A stretch of 64,000 nt of DNA from Cloacibacterium normanense (lineage in GTDB: Bacteria; Bacteroidota; Bacteroidia; Flavobacteriales; Weeksellaceae): the NCBI RefSeq assembly GCF_002943105.1, contig NZ_PTPZ01000005.1, positions 153,608 to 217,607 on the forward strand, read 5' to 3'. The stretch's first letter is position 1. Every line of letters starts with the position of its first letter. The notes beneath the pieces are model-generated. The model was not told the DNA's origin. It did no database searches and saw only the letters and a list, made by a program, of their open reading frames with translations. This document shows positions 31,084 to 39,428 of the stretch, piece after piece. The position numbers were made by a program, and so were the translations under genes.

Positions 31084-32118
31084 TGCCTTTCTTCGTTCGT
31101 ATAACACAAGTAAATCAATGAAATAAGAGTAAGTAACGCTACCTTCTTGTTGGTTTGATTTCAAGAAAATATCATTAGTGAAATAGAATATTTCGGTAAT
31201 AAAAGAATCGTTTTTTTCTTTGAATAATCGTTCGTTTTTTAAATCTCTTTTCACTTCTTTAGAAATAAATAAACTCGATTGAGAAGCAAACTCTGGATTA
31301 GAGTTTCGTAGAGCATTAATTAAACTTTTAGTCACATACAAATAGGCGCTATATTTAAGTTCAGAACTATCTGAATTTTCACAAATGAGAAAGCCTATAA
31401 AATTAGCTTCTTGTTCCCTTGCAAAACCTAATTGATGCGCACTTTCATGAGACAAAGTGAAAGGAATGTAAGTGTGCGGTAACTCCGCGTTATACTGTGC
31501 TTCTGTGGTAAATGGATTATAATAGCCAAGGATTCCTGTATAGCTTATCATTGGATTAAATAAACTCGCTTTAAAGTTGTCAATATTTGACGTTTCAAAT
31601 GGATAATACTCTTTTGGTAAGCGCTTTTGAGAATGAAGTATGCTTGACTTTAATACTTCAATATTTTTAATTTTGAATATATGCTTTGTTTCAATTTTTT
31701 TTCTTTCTTGATTGGTTAATGCAATGTATTTTAAAGTAAGTTTTTCTAATTCTTTGGTGGAGATTTCTACTTTATTTTTGTCATAAAGAGGTTTTTGGAA
31801 ATACAGCATTCCCCATGAAATTTGATAAATAAAATAAGAGATATTTAGTATAATCAATAGAGCTCTAAAGTTACTATTCTTAATGCTTTTGAAAAGAAAA
31901 AGAAAAAGTAAAACGATAAAAATAATGTAAAAGACATCTCCAACAGAAAATATAAAATGAGAGAAAAGCTCATTTTGAAATTCTTTTTTGAAATGAAAAA
32001 AAGTTGTGAATTGCTGAACGATTATTTCGTTTTTTGAAAAGATATAGAATAAAAGAAATTGGGCAAACAATAAGCCTGCCCAAAAAAATGATTGTTTATT
32101 TTTTAAAATTTTTACCAT
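31081..32118 (-). CDS. DUF3810 membrane protein with zinc-peptidase motif
   Basis: This 345-residue protein has three N-terminal membrane segments (about residues 12-28, 55-76, 86-106), then a soluble domain. HESAHQLGFAREQEANF carries a clear HExxH zinc site (His224, Glu225, His228), with Glu237 as the likely third ligand. This matches the flavobacterial DUF3810 family; peptidase activity is predicted but not proven. It is the last gene of a minus-strand group with the ROK kinase (7-bp overlap) and the sugar permease. Confidence 0.88.
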   Translation of the reverse strand: MVKILKNKQSFFWAGLLFAQFLLFYIFSKNEIIVQQFTTFFHFKKEFQNELFSHFIFSVGDVFYIIFIVLLFLFLFKSIKNSNFRALLIILNISYFIYQISWGMLYFQKPLYDKNKVEISTKELEKLTLKYIALTNQERKKIETKHIFKIKNIEVLKSSILHSQKRLPKEYYPFETSNIDNFKASLFNPMISYTGILGYYNPFTTEAQYNAELPHTYIPFTLSHESAHQLGFAREQEANFIGFLICENSDSSELKYSAYLYVTKSLINALRNSNPEFASQSSLFISKEVKRDLKNERLFKEKNDSFITEIFYFTNDIFLKSNQQEGSVTYSYFIDLLVLYERRKA

Positions 32119-33065
32119 ACTAAAGCGCTTGCCCCAAGAATTGCAGCATCTGCTTCTTGTAAGTCACTGTACAAAATTTTAACTTTATTTTTGAAAACTT
32201 GTAATAAGTTGTCTTCCATAGCTTGTCTGGTTGGCTTCATGATAAGGTCACCAGCTTTGGTTAATCCACCGAAAAGTACAATGGCTTCAGGTGCAGAAAA
32301 ATGCACGAAAGTAGCTAAAGCTTCTCCTAATATTTTACCAGTAAATTCGAAAACTTCATTGGCTAAAGAATCTCCTTGTTCTGCGCATTTAAATACGGTT
32401 TCACTGGTCAATTCATTGATAGGATAATTTTCTAATAAACTAGGTGAATGCTGGGTTTCTTGTAATAATTCAATAGCGGTATCTCTTACACCTGTTGCAG
32501 ATGCGTAAGCTTCTAAAGATCCTTTCAGTCCAGTTCCTTTGTGCTCTCTACCACCGTTTCTTACAATTACGTGACCTAATTCTCCCGCAAAACCATTGTG
32601 TCCTAAAACGATTTTTCCATCAATGATAATTCCGCTACCTACACCAGTTCCTAAAGTAATGGTGATGAAATTTTTCATTCCTTTAGCAGCGCCATATTGC
32701 ATTTCGCCTACAGCAGCAGCATTAGCATCATTAGTTAATTTAGCAGGAATGTGGAATTTCTGTTCTAGAAGTTCAGCCATAGGAATAATGCCTTTCCATT
32801 TTAGGTTGGCAGCATATTCTATCGTTCCTTGATAATAATTAGCATTTGGAGCTCCCATTCCTATTCCTACGAATGCTTCTGGACCGCCATATTGCTCAAT
32901 CATAGGATTTAGTTTTTCTGCTAAATCATCTATAAAAGCTTCTACGTTATCATGTTCATTGGTTTTAATTCTGTCTTGAACTAGAATTTCCCCTTTTTTA
33001 TTTACGATACCGAATTTGGTATTGGTACCACCTACATCGATACCAATTGCATATTTTTCTTTCAT
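32112..33065 (-). CDS. ROK-family sugar kinase lacking the zinc-binding cysteines
   Basis: The start is ATG 33065; the upstream TTG at 33074 overlaps the permease gene. The 317-residue ROK protein begins MKEKYAIGIDVGGTNTKFGIV with an intact phosphate-1 motif. ITLGTGVGSGIIIDGKI and GELGH follow normally. The usual zinc motif CxCGxxGCxE is replaced: after GGREH the codons read KGTGLKGSLE, so all three cysteines are gone although the Gly and Glu positions remain. It may phosphorylate glucose or a related hexose brought in by the adjacent MFS permease, stabilised without zinc. A regulator role is unlikely because there is no N-terminal HTH. It overlaps DUF3810 at its 3' end. Confidence 0.9.
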   Translation of the reverse strand: MKEKYAIGIDVGGTNTKFGIVNKKGEILVQDRIKTNEHDNVEAFIDDLAEKLNPMIEQYGGPEAFVGIGMGAPNANYYQGTIEYAANLKWKGIIPMAELLEQKFHIPAKLTNDANAAAVGEMQYGAAKGMKNFITITLGTGVGSGIIIDGKIVLGHNGFAGELGHVIVRNGGREHKGTGLKGSLEAYASATGVRDTAIELLQETQHSPSLLENYPINELTSETVFKCAEQGDSLANEVFEFTGKILGEALATFVHFSAPEAIVLFGGLTKAGDLIMKPTRQAMEDNLLQVFKNKVKILYSDLQEADAAILGASALVW

Positions 33066-33066
33066 G

Positions 33067-34338
33067 TTAGTCAACTTTAATGTCTTTATTTACGTTTTTG
33101 CTTCCTACTAATGCATAGAATAGCATATAAGTAATTCCTATAACTACTACCCAATAACTCTGTACATATCCGAAGATATCAGCAGCATAACCTTGAACTG
33201 CCGGGATAATTCCACCACCGCAAACCATCACCATGAAAATACCAGATGCAGCTGCAGTATATTTTCCTAATCCTTCTGTAGCTAAGTTAAAGATTCCTCC
33301 CCACATTACAGAAGTACATAATCCGCATAATACCAATAGCATAATACTTACCGGAACTTGAGCTAATCCGAAAGAAATGTCAGATTGGAAAACAGGCATA
33401 CTTACCATTTGGTCTTTTGGTAAGAAGATTGCTAAAAGTACAAATGCCAATCCTAGAACTGCTGCGAAACTTAACATTGATTTACTAGAAAATTTAGAAC
33501 CTAAAACACCTCCAGTTAATCTTCCTACTAACATTAAGAACCAATATGTTCCTACTACAGTTCCTGCAGTGGTAGCATTAATTTTTAAGTCGCCAGTCAT
33601 ATAAAGGTTGGCAATATTCGGGATTCCTACTTCTACACCTACATATACGAAAATTGCAATTGCACCTAATACAAAGTGTCTGAATGAAAGAGGACTGTGT
33701 GTATTTTTTTCTGTGCTTTTCTCTGCTACAATGTGTGGCTCTGGAATGCTCATAGAATATAATACGATAAATGCCAAAACAAAAATTCCTATTGCTAAGA
33801 ATAATGCTGGATTAGCATCTGAAATAGTAGCTTTAGCTACGTCTCCCATTAGATAACCTACTAATACTGGAACGATTGTAGCTCCCATAGAGTTTAAAGT
33901 ACCACCGAATTGTAATAACTGGTTACCTCTTTTTCCTTCTCCTCCTAAAGTATTTAGCATAGGGTTTACTACAGTATTTAGCATACACATAGAGAAACCA
34001 CCTACAAATGCTCCAATTAAATAAACGGCAAAACTTTCGATTTTACCAGAGAAGAAAGTAATTGCTACACCAGCAATACCTACCAAAATTGCAGTAAGAG
34101 CAGTTTTTTTATAACCAATTTTTTGCAGCATTAAACCTGCAGGAATTCCCATGAAAGCATAAGCGAGAAAATTGGCAAAATTACCTAATTGTGAAAGTAA
34201 ATTACTTGCCTGAAATTGGTTTTTTACAATTACTCCCATCGGGTTTTGTAAACCTGTAACGAAGGCAATCATAAAAAAGAGTGCAAACATCATTGCAATC
34301 GGTAAAGCATAGCTTTGTTTGTTTTGGTTAGTGTCCAT
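33067..34338 (-). CDS. Sugar MFS permease (FHS family, glucose/galactose-fucose type)
   Basis: This 423-residue inner-membrane protein has twelve hydrophobic segments. The N-terminal FVTGLQNPMGVIVKN and LLSQLGNFANFLAYAFMGIPAG patterns are typical of the fucose:H+ symporter/GluP group. ALSxMWGGIFNLATEGLG-type residues in the second half (SVMWGGIFNLATEGLG) are also shared. The exact sugar is not readable. It is first in a minus-strand operon with the ROK kinase (starts overlap by a few bases), so uptake followed by phosphorylation of a hexose is the likely job. A TATATTTG element on the minus strand at 34388-34395 is the probable promoter. Confidence 0.92.
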   Translation of the reverse strand: MDTNQNKQSYALPIAMMFALFFMIAFVTGLQNPMGVIVKNQFQASNLLSQLGNFANFLAYAFMGIPAGLMLQKIGYKKTALTAILVGIAGVAITFFSGKIESFAVYLIGAFVGGFSMCMLNTVVNPMLNTLGGEGKRGNQLLQFGGTLNSMGATIVPVLVGYLMGDVAKATISDANPALFLAIGIFVLAFIVLYSMSIPEPHIVAEKSTEKNTHSPLSFRHFVLGAIAIFVYVGVEVGIPNIANLYMTGDLKINATTAGTVVGTYWFLMLVGRLTGGVLGSKFSSKSMLSFAAVLGLAFVLLAIFLPKDQMVSMPVFQSDISFGLAQVPVSIMLLVLCGLCTSVMWGGIFNLATEGLGKYTAAASGIFMVMVCGGGIIPAVQGYAADIFGYVQSYWVVVIGITYMLFYALVGSKNVNKDIKVD

Positions 34339-34428
34339 ATTTTTGTTTTTAATTTATTTTATAAATCCTGAGCAGAAATTATGCTAACAAATATATTATT
34401 ATTTTCTCGAAATGATATAATAGATTTT

Positions 34429-35163
34429 TTAATTATTTTGAAGGGTAAATTTAATAAGATTATGTGAAACTTCTTTCAATTCCTGTATGTTTTTTGTTGG
34501 CTCTAGAATCTCATTAAAATAAATTTTAATTTTTCCTGGATATCCTTTTCCATGGTCAAAAGGAAACATTTCTTTCAATCCTATAATCGTAAAAACAGCA
34601 AGTGGAGACTGGTGTTTGTTAGATAAAATAAAAGCTCCATCTTTAAATTTGTCTAAAAGGACAGACGTGTCATCTGGAACGCCTCCTTCTGGAAAAATCA
34701 CAATGCTGTCTCCTTCTTCCATACGTTCTGCACATCTTTCATAGACTTCTGCTCTGCTTTTGGGCGAACTTCTGTCTACCATTACACAGATTCTTTTATA
34801 GATAGTACCGAAAATAGGAATTTTCACCAATTCCTTTTTACCAACAAAACAAATAGGATGATGAGGGAATAATAAAACCGGAATAAAAATATCTACAATC
34901 GAAGTGTGATTGGCAATAATAACGTATTGTTGGTTTCTGTCAATTTTTTTGTTGGTCTTATTAATGAGTTCATATCTGAATCCCATACCATAAAAAACAC
35001 CTTTACACCAAAGTCTCACGAAAAAGTAAGCATATTTATAGTGTTCTTTTTTTATGGAGAGCAAATAAACAGGAATAAAGAATAGAATAAGTAAAATTCC
35101 AGCGAGTAAAACCATCCAGCCTCGCCAAAGATAATTAAGTGCTCTTTTCATGTTTTTAACCAT
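34429..35163 (-). CDS. plsC: 1-acyl-sn-glycerol-3-phosphate acyltransferase
   Basis: PlsC acylates lysophosphatidic acid in phospholipid synthesis. The 244-residue membrane-associated protein has an N-terminal hydrophobic hairpin (about residues 12-35). The catalytic motif NHTSIVD is HX4D (about residues 85-91), and the substrate motif is FPEGG (about 157). ATG 35163 and ATG 35151 are both possible starts; the first overlaps the gtrA stop by 8 bp, consistent with translational coupling. It could also be a more general lysophospholipid acyltransferase. Confidence 0.9.
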   Translation of the reverse strand: MVKNMKRALNYLWRGWMVLLAGILLILFFIPVYLLSIKKEHYKYAYFFVRLWCKGVFYGMGFRYELINKTNKKIDRNQQYVIIANHTSIVDIFIPVLLFPHHPICFVGKKELVKIPIFGTIYKRICVMVDRSSPKSRAEVYERCAERMEEGDSIVIFPEGGVPDDTSVLLDKFKDGAFILSNKHQSPLAVFTIIGLKEMFPFDHGKGYPGKIKIYFNEILEPTKNIQELKEVSHNLIKFTLQNN

Positions 35164-35614
35164 TAAAAATTACGTTTTTCTTGATCGAATAATTAAGGAT
35201 AGAAACCAATCCAATGGCGGCAATTTTACTTAAAATCTGTGGACTGAAGGTGTAAATAATCAGGTCTAGATTATCTCTAAAGATAGTATTGTAAAATAAT
35301 TGGAAAAATAATAAACTCAATATGGTAGAGAAAAAAGAAATCACCATAAAATAAGCAAATTCCCTTTTTTTAGAGTGCTTCCCACGTTCGAAAACAAACC
35401 AAATACTTAAAAAATAATTGAAAACGATACCACAAGTAGTAGATAATATGTTGCTCAACGGAAAATGAATTCCGTGAAAATTAGTCTCACTTGAAAAAAA
35501 AATAGGGATATTAACACTGAATAATTTAAAACTCCCAATTTCTACAATCGCACTTAAACCTCCCGCAATAATAAAAAATAGAACTTGCTTTTGTTTTAAT
35601 AAAAGTTGTTTCAT
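35156..35614 (-). CDS. GtrA-family membrane protein
   Basis: This 152-residue protein has four membrane helices and the GtrA pattern FFIIAGGLSAIVEIGSFKLF at the start, then LSTTCGIVFNYFLSIWFVFERGKHSKK, which contains the characteristic NYFLSxxWVF-like stretch. GtrA proteins are thought to help flip or carry lipid-linked sugars for cell-surface glycan synthesis. It overlaps plsC and has a minus-strand TAAATTTG element at 35630-35637 as promoter candidate. The spacer to the next gene (35615-35831) holds no other coding sequence. Confidence 0.88.
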   Translation of the reverse strand: MKQLLLKQKQVLFFIIAGGLSAIVEIGSFKLFSVNIPIFFSSETNFHGIHFPLSNILSTTCGIVFNYFLSIWFVFERGKHSKKREFAYFMVISFFSTILSLLFFQLFYNTIFRDNLDLIIYTFSPQILSKIAAIGLVSILNYSIKKNVIFNG

Positions 35615-35831
35615 AAAATTTTCTTACTACAAATTTAAACTTAAATGTTAAAGTTTAATAAATTATCATTAATTATTTTTTTATAACAAAAAAATATATA
35701 ATTTAGTATTACAAAATACGCCATCAAAACCTGATAAAAAATTCATTTTCAATTATATATGAAAGTGATTTTTTTGTCTTGACACCAGATTGTTCATTGA
35801 TATTTACCACACCAAATCAAAAAATAAAAGT

Positions 35832-36086
35832 ATGAAAACCCCGAGACCATACAGAAAATTTCAGTATAAGCAAGAGAAAATTAAGGACTTAGAAGAACAT
35901 AATCCACGCTTCAAAAGAATCTATTCAGAATTCGAAAATCTCTCAGACGAAATATGGGACATAGAAACTGGAGATAGAGCTTCTGTGCCAGATGATTTTA
36001 TGTTTGCCCTTAAATTACAGACTCATTATTTAGAAGATGAAATAGACCATTGGCTAGACCTAAAAGATGAGGAAAGCATAGAATAA
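35832..36086 (+). CDS. Small conserved charged protein, hypothetical
   Basis: ATG 35832 gives 84 residues; the upstream TTG at 35790 adds only an unlikely leader. The start MKTPRPYRKFQYKQEKIK is basic and the rest acidic (SDEIWDIETGDRASVPDDF and the terminal LKDEESIE), and it is probably helical. I recall similar short proteins in flavobacteria but no known function. It lies 39 bp upstream of the BadF-type kinase gene. Confidence 0.7.
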   Translation: MKTPRPYRKFQYKQEKIKDLEEHNPRFKRIYSEFENLSDEIWDIETGDRASVPDDFMFALKLQTHYLEDEIDHWLDLKDEESIE

Positions 36087-36125
36087 AAAAGATTTTCCTA
36101 ATTTAGCAATTTAAACGCTTTGTGT

Positions 36126-36989
36126 ATGATTGCAATTGTTGACGGTGGTTCTACAAAATGTGACTGGGTAATTCTAGATCATTCTGGTAAGATTTCTCAA
36201 AAGACCGAAACACTCGGTTTTAATCCAAATATTATTAATGCAGATTTGATTCCTCAAGAAATTGAGAAGAATCAGCATCTGTATTTTCTTAAAGAACATT
36301 TAAAAGAAATTTATTTTTACGGTTCTGGTTGTGGTACTCCAGAAAATGCAGCTTTGGTAGAAGTCAATTTACAAAAAGCATTTCCACATGCTAAAGTGAT
36401 TGTAAAAGAAGATATGACGGCTGCTGCTTATGCAGCTTACAATGGTAAACCTGCAATTGTTTGTATTCTAGGGACGGGTTCTAATTCATGTTTTTTTGAT
36501 GGAGAAACCGTAAGAAGAGATTTGCCATCATTAGGTTTTTTAATTGGTGACGAAGGAAGTGGTTCCGCACTGGGTAAACAATTGTTGCGCAGGTTTTTTA
36601 TGAAAAAATTGCCCAAAGATTTACACGAAGATTTTATGGCTACTTATCATCTTACCATAGAAGATGCCATCAGAAATATGTATCACAATCCTAGAGCTAA
36701 TGCTTATCTCGCAGAATTTAATAAATTTGTAGTCCTCAAAAAATCACATCCATATTTTCAAAATATGATATTTGATGAGATGAAAAATTTCTTTGAATAT
36801 CAAGTGCTTCCTTATGAAGAAGCCAGAGAAGCAGAGATTAACTTTATTGGTTCTATCGCTTTTGTGTACGAAGATATTTTGAGATCTGCCGCCGCAGAAC
36901 TTAATCTTACCGTAGGAAAAATTGTACAAAAACCTATAGAAAGCCTAGTAGAGTATCATAAAAAATACATTTTCAACCAAGAGGAATAA
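36126..36989 (+). CDS. BadF/BadG-type ATPase, N-acetylglucosamine-kinase-like
   Basis: I use ATG 36126 (MIAIVDGGSTKCDWVIL), giving 287 residues; TTG 36120 adds two residues only. The ASKHA fold is shown by the phosphate-1 loop DGGSTKCDW, the phosphate-2 loop ILGTGSNSCFF, and the GFLIGDEGSGSALGKQLL segment typical of eukaryote-like GlcNAc kinases in Bacteroidetes. It may phosphorylate recovered amino sugars from cell-wall turnover; the substrate is not proven. Genes on both sides are on the same strand, but maeB follows after 62 bp. Confidence 0.88.
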   Translation: MIAIVDGGSTKCDWVILDHSGKISQKTETLGFNPNIINADLIPQEIEKNQHLYFLKEHLKEIYFYGSGCGTPENAALVEVNLQKAFPHAKVIVKEDMTAAAYAAYNGKPAIVCILGTGSNSCFFDGETVRRDLPSLGFLIGDEGSGSALGKQLLRRFFMKKLPKDLHEDFMATYHLTIEDAIRNMYHNPRANAYLAEFNKFVVLKKSHPYFQNMIFDEMKNFFEYQVLPYEEAREAEINFIGSIAFVYEDILRSAAAELNLTVGKIVQKPIESLVEYHKKYIFNQEE

Positions 36990-37051
36990 AAAAATATTTC
37001 CTCTTCTTTTTTTAATATAGAATTTACTTTTAATTAAATTTTTTAAAATTT

Positions 37052-39337
37052 ATGTCAAATAAAACGCATAGAGATCAAGAGCAATTTAGAAACGCAGCAC
37101 TTGATTATCACAGAAATGAACCTAAAGGAAAAATAGAAGTCATTCCCTCTAAACCTCACTCTTCACAGAGAGATTTATCACTAGCTTATTCACCAGGAGT
37201 TGCAGAACCTTGTTTAGAAATCGAAAAAAATCCTTCTACTATATATGAATATACCACCAAAGGAAACTTAGTTGCTGTAATTTCAAACGGAACTGCTGTT
37301 TTAGGATTGGGAGACATCGGTGCAGAAGCTTCTAAACCAGTAATGGAAGGAAAAGGATTATTGTTTAAAATCTTTGCAGATATCAATGTTTTTGATATTG
37401 AAATTAACGAAAAAGATCCAGACAAATTTATAGAAATCGTAAAAGGAATTTCGCCCACTTTTGGTGGAATCAATTTAGAAGATATCAAAGCGCCAGAAGC
37501 TTTCTACATAGAACAAAGACTGAAAGAAGAGCTTAATATTCCTTTGATGCATGATGACCAACATGGAACTGCCATCATTTCTGCAGCAGCATTAATTAAT
37601 GCGTTAGAATTGGCAGATAAAAAAATAGATGAGGTGAAAATGGTGGTAAATGGAGCAGGAGCAGCAGCAATTGCTTGTACCAAATTATACATTGCACTAG
37701 GTCTTAAAAAAGAAAACGTATTGATGTGCGATTCTAAAGGAGTAATTAATCATAAGAGAGAAAATCTTACTCCAGAAAAATTAGATTTTATTGCACAAAC
37801 AGATATTTCTACGTTGGAACAAGCTTTAGAAGGAGCAGATGTTTTTGTTGGTCTATCTAAAGGAGATGTAATGACTGCAAAAATGCTTAGTTCAATGGCG
37901 GAAAATCCTGTGGTTTTTGCTTTGGCAAATCCTACTCCAGAGATTGATTATAATCTTGCCATCGCAACGAGACCAGATGTTATTATGGCAACGGGAAGAA
38001 GTGATTTTCCTAATCAGGTGAATAACGTTCTTGGTTTCCCATATATTTTCAGAGGTGCATTAGATGTACAAGCTACTGGAATTAATGAGGAAATGAAATT
38101 GGCTGCTGTAAAAGCAATCGCAGAATTAGCAAAAGAGCCGGTTCCTGAAATGGTGAAATTGGCTTATAATGTTAAAAATATAGGATTTGGTAGAGAATAC
38201 TTCATTCCGAAACCATTTGATAATAGATTATTAACCAAAGTTTCCATTGCAGTAGCAAAAGCGGCTATGGAAAGCGGAATTTCTAGAAAACCTATTGCCG
38301 ATTTCGAAGAATACGAAAATCAGTTGCTAGATAGAATGGGTAGAGATGAAAAACTCATCAGAATGATGCAAAACAGAGCGCGTTCTAATCCAAAACGTGT
38401 TACGCTAGGAAATGCTGAAGAATATAATGTATTGAAAGCTGCACAAATTCTTTATGAAGAAGGAATTGCTCATCCTATTTTATTAGGAGAGAAAAAATTC
38501 ATCAAAGAACAAATGGAAAAATTCGGAATTCATCTAGACGTTCCGATTGTAGATCCTATGGATGATGACCAAGACGAAAATCGTAAAAAATATAGAGAAA
38601 CGCTTTGGAGACTTCGCAATAGAAAAGGGGTAAATGAATATATTGCCAAAAGATTGGTAAGAAACAGAGATTATTTCGGGCCACTCATGTTACAACATGG
38701 TGATACAGACGCACTAATTGTAGGATATTCTAAAAATTACAGAACTGTTCTGAGACCTGTTTTAGAAATTATAGAAAAAGCAAAGGGAGTAGATAAAATT
38801 GCTTCTATGATGATGATTTTATCAGATAAAAAGCCTTATTTCTTTGCTGATACTTCTATCAATGTAAATCCTACTCCAGAAGAAATGGCCAACATCGCGA
38901 AGATGGCAGAGTTTGCGATTAAATCTTTCGCTATTCAACCAAGAATTGCCATGCTTTCTTACGAAAATTTCTCAGCCAATTCTGAGACGTCTAAAAAAGT
39001 AGCAAAAGCAGTGAATATTCTACATCAAAAATATCCAGATATGATTGTAGATGGTGAGTTTCAGCCAGATTTTGCGATGAGTGCAGACCATCTTCAGGAT
39101 TATCCTTTCTCAAAATTAGGAAAAACTCCTGCCAATACTTTTATCTTCCCGAATCTAGAAAGTGCAAATCTTTCTTATAAAATTATCAGAGGAATGAAAG
39201 TAGCACAAGTTGTAGGACCTATTTTATTAGGACTGAAACAACCGGTACACGTTTTACAAATGCGAGCAAGTGTAGATGAAATTGTAAACTTGGCAACTAT
39301 TGCCGTTTTAGATGCTCAAATGCGCGAAAATCAATAA
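37052..39337 (+). CDS. maeB: NADP-dependent malic enzyme (MaeB type)
   Basis: It decarboxylates malate to pyruvate, making NADPH. The 761 residues comprise a malic enzyme part (about 1-420) with SLAYSPGVAEPCLEI, the metal site MHDDQHGTA and the nucleotide fold VVNGAGAAAIACTKLY. A C-terminal phosphotransacetylase-like domain (about 430-761) has no assigned catalysis in MaeB and is thought to be regulatory. The start at 37052 fits. A strong terminator closes the gene. In flavobacteria maeB is, to my memory, often next to ruvA-sprA; here about 15.9 kb lies between. Confidence 0.96.
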   Translation: MSNKTHRDQEQFRNAALDYHRNEPKGKIEVIPSKPHSSQRDLSLAYSPGVAEPCLEIEKNPSTIYEYTTKGNLVAVISNGTAVLGLGDIGAEASKPVMEGKGLLFKIFADINVFDIEINEKDPDKFIEIVKGISPTFGGINLEDIKAPEAFYIEQRLKEELNIPLMHDDQHGTAIISAAALINALELADKKIDEVKMVVNGAGAAAIACTKLYIALGLKKENVLMCDSKGVINHKRENLTPEKLDFIAQTDISTLEQALEGADVFVGLSKGDVMTAKMLSSMAENPVVFALANPTPEIDYNLAIATRPDVIMATGRSDFPNQVNNVLGFPYIFRGALDVQATGINEEMKLAAVKAIAELAKEPVPEMVKLAYNVKNIGFGREYFIPKPFDNRLLTKVSIAVAKAAMESGISRKPIADFEEYENQLLDRMGRDEKLIRMMQNRARSNPKRVTLGNAEEYNVLKAAQILYEEGIAHPILLGEKKFIKEQMEKFGIHLDVPIVDPMDDDQDENRKKYRETLWRLRNRKGVNEYIAKRLVRNRDYFGPLMLQHGDTDALIVGYSKNYRTVLRPVLEIIEKAKGVDKIASMMMILSDKKPYFFADTSINVNPTPEEMANIAKMAEFAIKSFAIQPRIAMLSYENFSANSETSKKVAKAVNILHQKYPDMIVDGEFQPDFAMSADHLQDYPFSKLGKTPANTFIFPNLESANLSYKIIRGMKVAQVVGPILLGLKQPVHVLQMRASVDEIVNLATIAVLDAQMRENQ

Positions 39338-39342
39338 TATTT

Positions 39343-39369
39343 AAACCGAGAATTTTCTCGGTTTTTTTA
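39343..39369 (+). terminator. Terminator after maeB
   Basis: The stem AAACCGAG-AATTTT-CTCGGTTT is followed by T-run. It marks the left boundary of the polysaccharide-utilisation block. Confidence 0.9.
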
Positions 39370-39428
39370 TTGTTAAATTTTTTTTTCCTCAAAAATAATT
39401 ATCTAACTTTAACCTTAAAATTAAAATT

